From NCBI RefSeq assembly GCF_945277285.1, contig NZ_CALYPR010000005.1, positions 35,456-99,455 on the forward strand: DNA of 64,000 nucleotides, written 5' to 3'. The notes beneath the pieces were generated by a model that was given only the letters and a program-made list of their open reading frames with translations, was not told where the DNA came from and made no database searches. The position numbers and the translations under genes were made by a program. The first letter of the stretch is position 1; every line of letters begins with the position of its first letter. The stretch is from an uncultured Bartonella sp. Lineage in GTDB: Bacteria; Pseudomonadota; Alphaproteobacteria; Rhizobiales; Rhizobiaceae. Positions 20,341 to 28,663 of the stretch are shown in pieces.

Positions 20341-20344
20341 TATT

Positions 20345-21124
20345 ATGCCACGTTTTGCTGCTAATCTTTCGATGATGTTTACCGATGTTCCTTTTATTGA
20401 ACGTTTCAGCCGTGCAGCCAAAGCAGGATTTGAAGCGGTTGAATTTCTTTTCCCTTATGAATTTGCGCCGGCAGTTCTGGCTCAACAACTAGAGAAAAAT
20501 GGCCTCGCCCAAGCATTATTCAATATGCCTGCCGGAAATTGGGCAGCCGGAGAGCGCGGTATGGCAGCAATTCCTGGGCGCGAGGCAGAATTCCGAAAAA
20601 ATGTCGACAAAGCTCTGGAATATGCTTTGGCACTTAATTGCAAGCGTCTTCATGCCATGTCGGGCGTTGTCACCGGGCTTGATTATGATGCTTGCAAAAA
20701 GACCTATATTGAAAATTTCCGTTATGCTGCCGACAAGCTCGCTCCTTATGGTATTACGGTTGTGACCGAACCTATCAATACCCGCGATATGCCGGGTTAT
20801 TTTATCAATCATCAGCTTGATGGTGTGCGGTTTATGGAGGAAGTGGGCCGGCCCAATGCTTCGGTACAATTCGATCTTTATCATGCACAGATTATGGATG
20901 GCGATCTTACGCGACTTGCTGAAAAAATGGCCGGTAAATTTGCTCATGTTCAGGTTGCATCGGTGCCAGATCGCCATGAACCGGATGAGGGAGAACTGAA
21001 TTTTCCTTATCTTTTTGATGTTCTTGACCGCATTGGTTTTAAGGGATTTGTCGGCTGCGAATATAATCCACGGGGCAAAACCGAAGATGGTTTAGCCTGG
21101 TTTCAACCTTATAGGAAGCACTGA
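20345..21124 (+). CDS. otnI: 2-oxo-tetronate isomerase (hydroxypyruvate isomerase family)
   Basis: 259 residues, a TIM-barrel sugar isomerase like Hyi. It starts MPRFAANLSMMFTDVPF, with GFEAVEFLFPYE near residue 28, TEPINTRDMPGYF near 140 and FDLYHAQIMDGD near 178. The Glu, Asp and His residues in these motifs bind the metal. In this pathway it converts 2-oxo-tetronate to 3-oxo-tetronate. It lies 4 bp after otnK and 2 bp before the regulator. Confidence 0.9.
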   Translation: MPRFAANLSMMFTDVPFIERFSRAAKAGFEAVEFLFPYEFAPAVLAQQLEKNGLAQALFNMPAGNWAAGERGMAAIPGREAEFRKNVDKALEYALALNCKRLHAMSGVVTGLDYDACKKTYIENFRYAADKLAPYGITVVTEPINTRDMPGYFINHQLDGVRFMEEVGRPNASVQFDLYHAQIMDGDLTRLAEKMAGKFAHVQVASVPDRHEPDEGELNFPYLFDVLDRIGFKGFVGCEYNPRGKTEDGLAWFQPYRKH

Positions 21125-21126
21125 TT

Positions 21127-21924
21127 GTGATACCTGCCGAGCGCCAGTCCCTCATTGTCAAACGGCTGTCTGAACGACGTGTTTTGTCGATAGCCGAAAT
21201 TGCCGATTTCTTGAACGTGTCACAAATGACTGTTCGTCGCGACATTCGTGTTCTGGAAGATCAGGGGCGGGCACTTTCGGTTGCCGGCGGGGTGCAATTG
21301 CCTGAAAGAATTTCGAGTGAGCCTTCCCATCTGGCAAAATGTGCTATGGCACATAATCAAAAAGTTGCTATCGGTAAGTTTGCGGCCAGTCTTGTTAAAC
21401 CCGGCGATGTTATCTATCTTGATGCGGGGACTACAATTCTTGAAATTGCCCGTCATCTGAAAGACATTCCTGATATAACAGTTGTTACCAACGATTTTGT
21501 TATTGCGGCCTTTCTCAGTCAGGAAAGTCTGTGCCGGTTATTTCACACAGGTGGGCAAGTCGAGCGCGAAAACCAGTCTTGTGTCGGAACACCTGCTGGA
21601 ACTGCTATCCATTATTTCAATTTTGACATAGCATTTATTTCAACCTCGTCATTCGGACCGCGCGGCATCTCAACTCCGCATGAAAACAAAATTCCGGTCA
21701 AGCAAGCAGTGGTTGAAAGTTCTCGCAGGCGGATACTTGTTACCGACAGTAGTAAATATGGGCTGATCGGAACGTTTAATGCCATTCCTCTCGACCAGTT
21801 GAACGCAATCGTCACAGATAAAGCACTTCCGCAAAATGCACAGGATGCCATTAAAGAGCGCGGCATCGAACTTCACCTCATCAACTATGAAGATAACCTT
21901 ATCAAAGGACAGGGCAATGAATAA
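21127..21924 (+). CDS. DeoR-family transcriptional regulator
   Basis: 265 residues starting at GTG 21127. The N-terminal HTH carries ISQMTVRRD-like SQMTVRRDIRVLEDQG (residues about 30-48), and the C-terminal DeoRC sensor domain has the LDAGTTILEIARHL motif near 99 that binds phosphorylated sugars. It is embedded in the operon it probably represses, with TGTTA-type inverted repeats upstream of ltnD as likely targets. The inducer is probably a phosphorylated pathway intermediate (inference). Confidence 0.9.
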   Translation: MIPAERQSLIVKRLSERRVLSIAEIADFLNVSQMTVRRDIRVLEDQGRALSVAGGVQLPERISSEPSHLAKCAMAHNQKVAIGKFAASLVKPGDVIYLDAGTTILEIARHLKDIPDITVVTNDFVIAAFLSQESLCRLFHTGGQVERENQSCVGTPAGTAIHYFNFDIAFISTSSFGPRGISTPHENKIPVKQAVVESSRRRILVTDSSKYGLIGTFNAIPLDQLNAIVTDKALPQNAQDAIKERGIELHLINYEDNLIKGQGNE

Positions 21925-22879
21925 GATTATTGTTACGGGAGGCGCCGGTTTTCTAGGTAGTCGTCTGATTAGTACCCTTTTAGCGCAACAAGGTAAAAAA
22001 GATATGCCGCCGTTCGAGACAATTGTGTCTGTCGATCTTGCACAATGTCCCGTCAAAGACGCACGTGTTATATCAATGACCGGCGATATTGCCGATCCAG
22101 ATTTTGCGCGAAAAGTCGTTAGCAAAGGTACAGTCGCTATCTACCATATGGCGGCCGTATTAAGTGGCCAATCAGAAGCTGAATTCGATGTTGGCATGCG
22201 TGTCAATGTTGACGGAACTCGTGCGCTTCTGGAAGCGGCCCGTCAAACCGGCGAAAAACCATTTTTTATTTATACATCTTCACTTGCTGTTTTTGGCGGC
22301 CCGATGCCCGATACAGTACCCGAAGACCTCGCCTTGTTACCACAATCTTCCTATGGTGCCGAAAAGGCTATCGGCGAAATATTGGTGAGTGAATATAGCC
22401 GTAAAGGTTTTGTCGACGGGCGGGTCTGTCGCTTGCCGACTATTGTGGTGCGCCCGGGCAAGCCTAATTCTGCTGCATCATCTTTTGCCAGCGGCATTAT
22501 TCGTGAGCCGCTGTCAGGCGTAAAATCGAATAATCCTGTTCCACCGGAAACACTCATGTGGCTTTCCTCACCCGACACAGTGGTCAAGAATCTCGCGCAC
22601 ACACTTGAAGTCAGCAACAAACAATTGGGGATAAAGCGGGTGCTGAATTTGCCGGGGCTGTGTGTCAGCGTAGCCGCTATGCTTGCAAGTCTCGAACGTG
22701 TTGCTGGTAGCGAAATACGTGCAATGGTTAGCGAAGAACCGGAACAGCGAGTCATCGACATTGTCTGTTCATGGCCGGGGAACTTCGATGTTTCGCGATC
22801 GCTGTCACTGGGTTTCATTCGCGATAGCGATTTTGACAGCATCATCCGCCAATATCGCGACGAGTTTGTCACAAAGTAA
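21917..22879 (+). CDS. denD: D-erythronate dehydrogenase (NAD-dependent epimerase fold)
   Basis: 320 residues. ATG 21917 is chosen because MNKIIVTGGAGFLGSRL is the standard opening and AAGGAC precedes it; it overlaps the regulator by 8 bp. The Rossmann GGAGFLG motif is at residues 8-14, the catalytic Ser in YTSSLAVFGG near 119-128 and YGAEKAIGE (Tyr-x3-Lys) near 146. DenD oxidises D-erythronate to 2-oxo-tetronate. With ltnD it gives the cell two entry points into one downstream route. Confidence 0.87.
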   Translation: MNKIIVTGGAGFLGSRLISTLLAQQGKKDMPPFETIVSVDLAQCPVKDARVISMTGDIADPDFARKVVSKGTVAIYHMAAVLSGQSEAEFDVGMRVNVDGTRALLEAARQTGEKPFFIYTSSLAVFGGPMPDTVPEDLALLPQSSYGAEKAIGEILVSEYSRKGFVDGRVCRLPTIVVRPGKPNSAASSFASGIIREPLSGVKSNNPVPPETLMWLSSPDTVVKNLAHTLEVSNKQLGIKRVLNLPGLCVSVAAMLASLERVAGSEIRAMVSEEPEQRVIDIVCSWPGNFDVSRSLSLGFIRDSDFDSIIRQYRDEFVTK

Positions 22880-22916
22880 TCCATTGAAAATAAACAACAA
22901 AACTAAGGTAAAAATT

Positions 22917-23549
22917 ATGTCAGAGCAGGAACTTCGTCAATTGCTTGTCGAATTGGGAGCAAGCCTTTTTCAAAGGGGATTCGGCGTCGGTAGTGCTGGC
23001 AATATTTCAGTAAGGCTCGAAGACGGTTATCTGATGACACCGACCAATTCGTGTTTGGGCAGACTTGAATGCGAACGTCTCAGCAAGCTTGATAAAAACT
23101 GGAACCTTATAGCGGGGGACCAGCCTTCAAAAGAAATTTTTATGCATCGTGCAGTGTTGAACGCTCGCCCAAACGCGGGTGCAGTTGTCCATCTCCACTC
23201 GACCTATGCAACAGCGATTAGCTGCCTTAATCAAAGTAAGAGTGATACACCTATTACACCTTATACGCCTTATTTTGTCATGCGTATCGGGCGCAGGCTT
23301 CCTGTTATCCGCTATTACCGGCCAGGAGATAGCACGATGGAAAATGAAATTTTTCAGGAAGCAAAAACTGCCCCAGCTATGCTTTTGGCCAACCACGGCT
23401 CTGTCGTTTCAGGAAAAACACTGACTGATGCGGTCAATTCGGCCGAAGAACTGGAGGAATCTGCAAAGCTTGCATTAATGCTCAAAAATTTACCGGCAAG
23501 GTGTCTCACCGATGCCGAGATTGAAGATTTGTTATCAACTTTTAAATAG
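22917..23549 (+). CDS. otnC: 3-oxo-tetronate 4-phosphate decarboxylase (class II aldolase/adducin family)
   Basis: 210 residues from ATG 22917, 37 bp after denD. It begins SEQELRQLLVELGASLFQRG, with GNISVRLEDGYLMTPT near residue 27, the zinc ligands HLHSTYA near 90 and LLANHGSVVSGKTL near 150. It decarboxylates 3-oxo-tetronate 4-phosphate to dihydroxyacetone phosphate, which feeds glycolysis. A sugar-phosphate aldolase would look similar; the context decides for OtnC. Confidence 0.87.
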   Translation: MSEQELRQLLVELGASLFQRGFGVGSAGNISVRLEDGYLMTPTNSCLGRLECERLSKLDKNWNLIAGDQPSKEIFMHRAVLNARPNAGAVVHLHSTYATAISCLNQSKSDTPITPYTPYFVMRIGRRLPVIRYYRPGDSTMENEIFQEAKTAPAMLLANHGSVVSGKTLTDAVNSAEELEESAKLALMLKNLPARCLTDAEIEDLLSTFK

Positions 23550-23573
23550 CTACTACTCGCGGGAGGGCTAATC

Positions 23574-24875
23574 ATGAATACCGCTCATAAAACGGATGAA
23601 ATAGACCGAAGTCACGAAAACTTCACCTATCGCAAAATTGCCATCCGCATTATCCCGATCTTGATGATTTGTTATGTCGTTGCATATCTTGATCGCGTGA
23701 ATGTCGGTTTTGCGAAGTTACAGATGGCTGAAGATCTCGGCTTTAGTGAAACTGTCTATGGATTAGGAGCAGGGCTTTTTTTTATCGGCTATTTTTTCTT
23801 TGAAGTTCCCAGTAATATGCTGTTGCACAAAGTCGGTGCGCGCATATGGATTGCCCGTATTTTGATTACTTGGGGATTGTTATCGGGCGTTTTTGCTTTT
23901 GTGCAGAACGAATGGCAGTTTTATAGTCTACGTTTTCTTTTGGGTGTTGCAGAAGCCGGATTTTATCCGGGAGTTATTCTTTATATTACTTATTGGTTCC
24001 CGTCCCACCGGCGTGGCAAAATGTTTGCTGTTTTTCAGGCAGGCAGTCCTATAGCCGGTATATTCGGCAATCCGTTATCGGGTTGGATCATGGATGCGTT
24101 TCATTCCTCCGACAGCTGGCATGGCTGGCAATGGATGTTTGTTTTAGAAGCAATTCCAGCGGTTGTTCTGGGTGTTATCGTTCTGCTTTATCTCGATAAT
24201 AGTGTTAAGGGTGCAAAATGGCTAAGTGAAAAAGAAAAGGCATTGGTCATGAAAGATATTGATGCCGATTATGCCAAAACATCTGCAGATCATTCATTCA
24301 TAAGCCTTATCAAAAATCCTATGGTCTGGGTCATGGCGATCATCTATTTTTGCTTTGTCATGGGGCAATATGGTCTTACGTTATGGATGCCAACCTTGAT
24401 TAAGGCTTCCGGTGTGACTAATAATCTTACGATCGGTCTTCTTGGTGCTATTCCCTTTATTTGTGCAATCATTGCAATGGTTATCTTTTCACGAAGTGCC
24501 GATAAACACCGTGAACGCCGGTGGCATCTGGTCATCCCTGCTTTGATAGGGGCTGTCGGATTCGTTGTTGCCGCCACAGCTTCCAGTACAACAGTGTCGA
24601 TTATTTTCTTGTCACTGGCCGCGGCTGGCGTGTTGTCGTGCGCACCTTTATTCTGGTCACTTCCAACGGCAATCCTGAGCGGTGCAGCTGCAGCAGCAGG
24701 AATTGCAATTATCAACTCAATAGCCAATCTTGCCGGTTTTGCAAGTCCCTCGATGATCGGCATCTTGCGTGATCTTACACATTCTTCCGCAATAGGCATG
24801 TATGCACTTGCGGGTTTTCTGGTTCTGGGGGCTGTAATTGTATTGGCGTTGCCGGCAGACAAGGTCAATCGTTAA
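23574..24875 (+). CDS. MFS transporter, anion:cation symporter family (probable tetronate uptake)
   Basis: 433 residues, 12 predicted membrane helices with a central cytoplasmic loop near residue 215. YLDRVNVGFAKLQM near residue 35 is the classic start of the ACS (phthalate/tartrate/galactonate-type) family, and SHRRGKMFAVFQAGSPIAG near 143 is its loop motif. GGGAGG precedes the ATG. As last gene of the threonate/erythronate operon it probably imports these acids. Substrate is inferred from context. Confidence 0.88.
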   Translation: MNTAHKTDEIDRSHENFTYRKIAIRIIPILMICYVVAYLDRVNVGFAKLQMAEDLGFSETVYGLGAGLFFIGYFFFEVPSNMLLHKVGARIWIARILITWGLLSGVFAFVQNEWQFYSLRFLLGVAEAGFYPGVILYITYWFPSHRRGKMFAVFQAGSPIAGIFGNPLSGWIMDAFHSSDSWHGWQWMFVLEAIPAVVLGVIVLLYLDNSVKGAKWLSEKEKALVMKDIDADYAKTSADHSFISLIKNPMVWVMAIIYFCFVMGQYGLTLWMPTLIKASGVTNNLTIGLLGAIPFICAIIAMVIFSRSADKHRERRWHLVIPALIGAVGFVVAATASSTTVSIIFLSLAAAGVLSCAPLFWSLPTAILSGAAAAAGIAIINSIANLAGFASPSMIGILRDLTHSSAIGMYALAGFLVLGAVIVLALPADKVNR

Positions 24876-24903
24876 GTAAAAATGATAGTTCTGCTGTGAC
24901 AAA

Positions 24904-24939
24904 GGTTTCGGGCCAAAAGCTGTCCGAAACCGATTTTCT
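24904..24939 (+). terminator. Terminator of the threonate/erythronate operon
   Basis: GGTTTCGG and CCGAAACC form a perfect 8-bp stem with a 12-nt loop, followed by a short T-rich tract, 29 bp after the MFS stop codon. Confidence 0.55.
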
Positions 24940-24975
24940 ATTCAAAATACGGCCCCAAAACTGCTGGCAAAAACC

Positions 24976-25084
24976 GGCTTATTGCTGTCAATGCCAAGGG
25001 CGAGATTTGCCTGCCTTTCAACAGAGAAGGCATGTATCGCACATGGATGGGTAAAGACGGCGAAATCCATACCGCGATTTACTG
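24976..25084 (+). pseudogene. iaaA: 3' fragment of iaaA (duplicate)
   Basis: The 109 bp before and including the TGA match the end of iaaA at 17556-17664 with four differences. They encode only the last 35 or so residues (LIAVNAKGEICLPF through HTAIY) without a start. Upstream sequence is unrelated to iaaA. The fragment cannot make a working enzyme. It marks the right junction of the inserted threonate/erythronate cluster, or the original 3' end of the gene. Confidence 0.85.
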
Positions 25085-25086
25085 AT
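24976..25086 (+). repeat. Direct repeat copy 2: 3' end of iaaA
   Basis: Partner of 17556-17666. The identity stops abruptly at the left at base 24976 and continues, after an unrelated spacer, with the terminator hairpin at 25126-25165. Confidence 0.9.
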
Positions 25087-25125
25087 TGCGACGATTAAAT
25101 ATAGAAGTATTTTTCAAAGGCGGTA

Positions 25126-25165
25126 AAAAAACCGTGCTTTTATCTTGAAAGCGCGGTTTTTTAAG
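25126..25165 (+). terminator. Duplicate of the iaaA terminator
   Basis: Stem AAACCGTGCTTT/AAAGCGCGGTTT flanked by runs of A on one side and T on the other, so it can act in both directions. It differs from 17690-17727 by about one base in the stem. Confidence 0.8.
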
Positions 25166-25242
25166 GCAGGTAACATCAGTAAGAGTGCCGCTTTTTTTTA
25201 CGGCGTTTAAATAATGCCGAAAACCATAAAAAAGATGGCGAT

Positions 25243-25270
25243 AAAAAGCGGAAAAAATATCCGCTTTTAT
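25243..25270. terminator. Bidirectional terminator after the M55 peptidase gene
   Basis: AAAAGCGGA and TCCGCTTTT pair across an A-rich loop, with T-rich sequence on each strand. It lies 29 bp beyond the stop of the minus-strand peptidase gene. Confidence 0.65.
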
Positions 25271-25298
25271 ATTTTTCTTTTTCAAAGCGTAATAAAAA

Positions 25299-26120
25299 CT
25301 ACAGCACAGAAGCGTTTAGAGCTGAAAGGGCTGTCATCCAGCCAATCGCATCGCGCACCGAAGTGCAATCGAAGCCGATCGTGGTGGCATCAAGCCGCTT
25401 TGCCGGTGGCAAATGCGCTGCCTGATCGGCAAGAGCGGGAAGAAGAACCTCGAACTTGACCATAAAAGGCGCTTTGACAATAAAAGGTTTCATTTCATGC
25501 TTGCGTTTGACAGCATTAAAGGCTGCCGCCCTGATTTTTTCACACGACTTTGCAGGCGAAAGCGAACGCGCTGCACGGTTGGAATAGGCATGTTTGACAA
25601 CTGCAAATTCGGCCTTGGGGAAAAGCGGTCTATTCTGCTCTTCCAGACAATTGTCGCCGGTCAAAAGACCGACAGGAATGCCAAGTTCACCGGCATAGGC
25701 ACCATAAATTCCCGGTTCTCCCAGACGCTGGTCACCAAGATAGACGGCACGGAAAGCCCGGCTATTGGTGGTGTGGGCCAGGACACCGTTCAAACTTGCA
25801 CCGGCATGGTGGCCGACCAGAAACACCATGTCAAAACCGCCATCGGCAAGCCCGCAAGCCATGTTTTTAGGTTTTGGCTTTCCCTGTATCAATTCGGCAT
25901 CAGGATGGAGCTGTTCGGGCACAAGATTGACCATGGCACCATGGGAATCGTTGACAACAACCTCCTTTGCACCGGCTTCAAAAGCACCGGTGACGGCGGC
26001 ATTGACCTCGTCGGTCATCAAGCGGCGCGCGCGTTCATATTCAACATTACCCGACGAGCATTGTTGCGGAATAACGACACCCGCTACCCCTTCAATATCG
26101 GCTGAAATATAAATTTTCAT
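25299..26120 (-). CDS. M55-family D-aminopeptidase (DppA peptidase)
   Basis: 273 residues from ATG 26120, where MKIYISADIEGVAGVV gives the zinc-binding S-x-D-x-E opening of the family; the frame is open further upstream but without homology. Other marks are MTDEVNAAVTGAFEAGAKEVVVNDSHG near residues 37-63, GHHA near 107 and HTTNS near 118. B. subtilis DppA releases N-terminal D-residues such as D-Ala. Without the inserted cluster this gene would sit directly after iaaA, in convergent orientation, so it probably belongs to the same peptide-salvage locus. Confidence 0.9.
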   Translation of the reverse strand: MKIYISADIEGVAGVVIPQQCSSGNVEYERARRLMTDEVNAAVTGAFEAGAKEVVVNDSHGAMVNLVPEQLHPDAELIQGKPKPKNMACGLADGGFDMVFLVGHHAGASLNGVLAHTTNSRAFRAVYLGDQRLGEPGIYGAYAGELGIPVGLLTGDNCLEEQNRPLFPKAEFAVVKHAYSNRAARSLSPAKSCEKIRAAAFNAVKRKHEMKPFIVKAPFMVKFEVLLPALADQAAHLPPAKRLDATTIGFDCTSVRDAIGWMTALSALNASVL

Positions 26121-26190
26121 AAGAGTGATAAAGTCCCGTTTTAGTGATTTGAAGCCACGAAATGAATGTGGCGTGTTCCAAACAAATAGA

Positions 26191-26206
26191 AAGTAAGCGC
26201 TTTCTG
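26191..26206. promoter_or_regulatory. LacI-type palindrome candidate
   Basis: AAGCGCTT with flanking AAAGT/TTCT gives a site close to the GAAAGCGCTTTC consensus bound by many LacI-family regulators. It lies about 75 bp upstream of the M55 gene start. No LacI gene is in the window. Confidence 0.2.
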
Positions 26207-26335
26207 TTATCAGGACAATATTTTTTGTCAGAAAAAGCATGAAAGATGCAAGGAACAGCCCCTCACATTTTGGCACCCCCGTTGCCATAAACCCAATCTG
26301 CGGGCTTTTTCCTTGCACCATCCCCCCGCATATTG

Positions 26336-27085
26336 TCACGGAAGGCTCTTTAACCGCTTTTGTGCGAGATAGCCGAAGCCAAGTCCCAATATCAGCCACA
26401 AAATGGCCTGTATGCCAAAGGTAGCCAGACGGAAATGCCATAGCACATCGGCAGAAAAGTCGGCCGGAACCTCGTTGATGACCGGCATAATGAAATAGAC
26501 AATGCCCATAAAGATTGCATAGCCGATCATGGCAAAAATAGCGGCATTAAGCCCGCCATATCTGTTTTTCAGCCGATGCACGGCTATATAGACCAGAACC
26601 ATAGCAAGGAACGAAATGAGGATTAAGGCAAAATAATCTTCCGTGCGCGAAACAATGGTTTCAGGGCTGCCAACAGCTGGCGGGTTGGACGGATATTTGA
26701 GCTGTGGCACCAATACTACCGAAACAAAAGCAGTAGCAGCAAGAAGAAGACTGGTTGCCAAGATACCAAGTTTTCCAATGCGCCCGAAAGCATAGCCGCA
26801 AACACAGGAAAATAACCCGCCAATACCGGCGCCATAAACGACAAGGGCAGTCAACAGCCCGAAGCCCGCTTGTGTATGGCGGCTGACGATTTCCTCTTCC
26901 CCGCCATGGGAATGACCAGTTTGTGCCTCTTCGGCGGCATCGTGGCTTGCTTCGGCCGCTTCATGGCTTTCTTCAAAAGCAATGGCAAGATCGACATAAG
27001 GTTCGCCATAGAGGCGGGCAAAACCGAATGCAACAAGTCCGGCAACGAGGCCGACCAGCATGCCCCGATAAAGTAACGCACCCAT
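26336..27085 (-). CDS. cbtA: CbtA, cobalt transporter subunit
   Basis: 249 residues with about five membrane helices. The opening LLYRGMLVGLVAGLVAFGFARLYGEP matches CbtA, followed by the acidic and His-rich HEAAEASHDAAEEAQTGHSH loop expected to bind metal. CbtA acts with CbtB, whose gene ends 11 bp upstream, and both lie under a cobalamin riboswitch. The pair is predicted to import cobalt for B12 synthesis; the transport mechanism has not been shown directly. Confidence 0.9.
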   Translation of the reverse strand: MGALLYRGMLVGLVAGLVAFGFARLYGEPYVDLAIAFEESHEAAEASHDAAEEAQTGHSHGGEEEIVSRHTQAGFGLLTALVVYGAGIGGLFSCVCGYAFGRIGKLGILATSLLLAATAFVSVVLVPQLKYPSNPPAVGSPETIVSRTEDYFALILISFLAMVLVYIAVHRLKNRYGGLNAAIFAMIGYAIFMGIVYFIMPVINEVPADFSADVLWHFRLATFGIQAILWLILGLGFGYLAQKRLKSLP

Positions 27086-27096
27086 AATCTTACTCC

Positions 27097-27318
27097 TTAG
27101 TGGCAGGGAAAACCAAGAAGATGGCGCCCGTCATGAACAAATTCATGAATGGTTGTGCCGCTAAACAGCGACAAGGCACCTTGCTCGGTGGTAATGAAAT
27201 AAAGCCCGATGAGACAGATGAGGCCGCCAAAAATTGCCCATGGCAAAATATCTTTGACGGGAATGGATTTGCCCGGAATAATGAGTGTTTGTGGCATGTG
27301 AGCCGTTTTACTAGACAT
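27097..27318 (-). CDS. cbtB: CbtB, small cobalt transporter subunit
   Basis: 73 residues: one membrane helix (ILPWAIFGGLICLIGLYFI) and a C-terminal metal-binding tail HEFVHDGRHLLGFPCH, the defining His motif of CbtB. AAGGAGG stands at proper distance before the ATG. It is cotranscribed with cbtA from the riboswitch-controlled leader. Confidence 0.92.
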   Translation of the reverse strand: MSSKTAHMPQTLIIPGKSIPVKDILPWAIFGGLICLIGLYFITTEQGALSLFSGTTIHEFVHDGRHLLGFPCH

Positions 27319-27354
27319 GGATCCTCCTTCAGGATGACGCGTCCTTGAGTGTTA

Positions 27355-27485
27355 AGGGATAAGCATCCAAATCGAAGTTCTGGCTTCTGTCCCATGATTG
27401 GTAGACAGTCACAGTGGCGCGACCGCCCCGGATTGACACCGGGTTCCACGAAGTTGAATGTGACTAAACCATAGACGCGAACACA
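27355..27485 (-). promoter_or_regulatory. Cobalamin riboswitch upstream of cbtBA
   Basis: On the minus strand the leader contains GGAACCCGGTG, then CAATCCGGGGCGGTCGCGC and CCACTGTGAC, the conserved core of the B12 riboswitch, followed by the GACAGAAGCCAGAAC element. The spacing to cbtB is about 40 bases. The aptamer is predicted to reduce cbtBA expression when cobalamin is plentiful. The boundaries given are approximate. Confidence 0.9.
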
Positions 27486-27554
27486 ATATCTGTCAAAACA
27501 CGCAAATGTGTTTCCATGGATATGACCGTTTCTAATTAAAATAAGAGAGGCAAT

Positions 27555-28100
27555 ATGGCTGGACTCATAATAATGAGCCACGCTTTGACGAAAGCCCAAA
27601 AGCAGGGTATTTTTCCCGGCAATGATGAGCTTGATAGCGCATTGATTGTGCCAGACCAATTTAAGGCTGCCACTTGCGCCATCACGCTTTCGGCCAATTT
27701 TAAACCGGCTATTCTGACAGCACAAAAACTCGGGCTTGAAGCAAAGGTCGATTTTAACCTTCCCGTGTTTGATTATGGCAGCTTTCGAGGGCGAGCATTA
27801 AAACAGTTGGCCAAAGACGAAGCGGAAAACTTGCAAAAATGGCTGAACGACCCTTATTCATCACCGCATGGCGGCACTTCTTTCAAAGATATTTATGACA
27901 AAACCGCGCTATGGCTTGAAGATTTTTCCGGTTTTTCCCAATCGACATTGGTCATTACCGACCCGAATTTTTTGCGCATGGTAATGCTTGTCGTTTTGCA
28001 AGCGCCAATCAGTTCGTTTGCAAATCTCGACATCGCATCCCTATCAACTTTGACACTTAGCCGCCGGCACAAGAACTGGATAGTTTGTTTGGGCGGTTGA
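27555..28100 (+). CDS. Histidine-phosphatase-like protein, catalytic motif degenerate
   Basis: 181 residues, divergent from cbtBA, with GAGAGG before the ATG. Histidine phosphatase family genes often adjoin cbtAB in Hyphomicrobiales and open with an S-H-G-A-T-type motif followed by F-P-x-D-E-x-L. Here the opening is IIMSHALTKAQKQGIFPGNDELD, so the R-H-G catalytic triplet reads S-H-A. The C-terminal half (GGTSFKDIYDKTALWLEDF, then VITDPNFLRMVMLVVLQAP) matches the second half of that fold, where the second catalytic His would be expected; D-P replaces it. Possibly non-catalytic. Family assignment is from motif pattern and context, not certain. Confidence 0.5.
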   Translation: MAGLIIMSHALTKAQKQGIFPGNDELDSALIVPDQFKAATCAITLSANFKPAILTAQKLGLEAKVDFNLPVFDYGSFRGRALKQLAKDEAENLQKWLNDPYSSPHGGTSFKDIYDKTALWLEDFSGFSQSTLVITDPNFLRMVMLVVLQAPISSFANLDIASLSTLTLSRRHKNWIVCLGG

Positions 28101-28177
28101 AAATGGCAGTCAGGCTGGCAAAGTTTCAAAAAATATCTGGCTGAAGACAACGACTGTCATCTGCTTGTTGTTTTCAT

Positions 28178-28663
28178 TCAGTCCGTTTCAATGCGGATAG
28201 GAATAGTATTTCCGGTGGGAAAATTATCCATGCAATCGCCCAATTTTCCTAAATGTACAAGATGCTCCGAGTAGCGGAAATCTTTATAGAAAATAGCAAG
28301 ATTGCCCCATGGAATATAATAGGTGACATCGCCTCGTTTCGGTTCAAAACCTTCTGGCTCCTCATCAAGAGAAAGTTTTTTCGGCAAAGTGGCTATTTTT
28401 TCGGTGCCGTTAAAATCGCTGAGTGAAAGTTCAAGCGGCAGAAGCTTTAAGAATGCGCGCGCTTGTTTACTATCATCAAGTTTAATCGGGCACGTTTTGT
28501 TGTCATCCAAAAAAACAACCGTGATCGTGTTTTGTTGACGATCTTTGGAAGGGGTTTGAGCAGACATGGTACCTCCGCAACACAATAAAAGAGTAGTGCT
28601 CATAAAGATCGTGAAGAAAAAACCGGTTTTACGTTTTCTCTGACCGTTAAAAAGACTTTCCAT
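28178..28663 (-). CDS. Exported cyclophilin-like fold protein
   Basis: 161 residues. The N-terminus has Arg/Lys residues, a hydrophobic stretch (TGFFFTIFMSTTLLLCC) and a likely signal cleavage or lipobox region near residues 28-35. The body carries LPLELSLSDFNGTEKIATLPKKLS and GDVTYYIPWGNLAIFYKDFRYSEHLVHLG, diagnostic of the bacterial cyclophilin-like domain. Biochemical function of this group is not established. The ATG follows the amidohydrolase stop immediately, so it is the third gene of that minus-strand operon. Confidence 0.8.
   Translation of the reverse strand: MESLFNGQRKRKTGFFFTIFMSTTLLLCCGGTMSAQTPSKDRQQNTITVVFLDDNKTCPIKLDDSKQARAFLKLLPLELSLSDFNGTEKIATLPKKLSLDEEPEGFEPKRGDVTYYIPWGNLAIFYKDFRYSEHLVHLGKLGDCMDNFPTGNTIPIRIETD

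Noticed and set aside
17666..25100. Composite transposon around the threonate/erythronate cluster
   Set aside because: The flanking repeats are the end of iaaA and its terminator; no transposase or insertion-sequence ends were found.
25413..26105. 230-residue plus-strand frame opposite the M55 peptidase gene
   Set aside because: The minus strand encodes a clear M55 enzyme with all motifs; the plus frame has no family feature.
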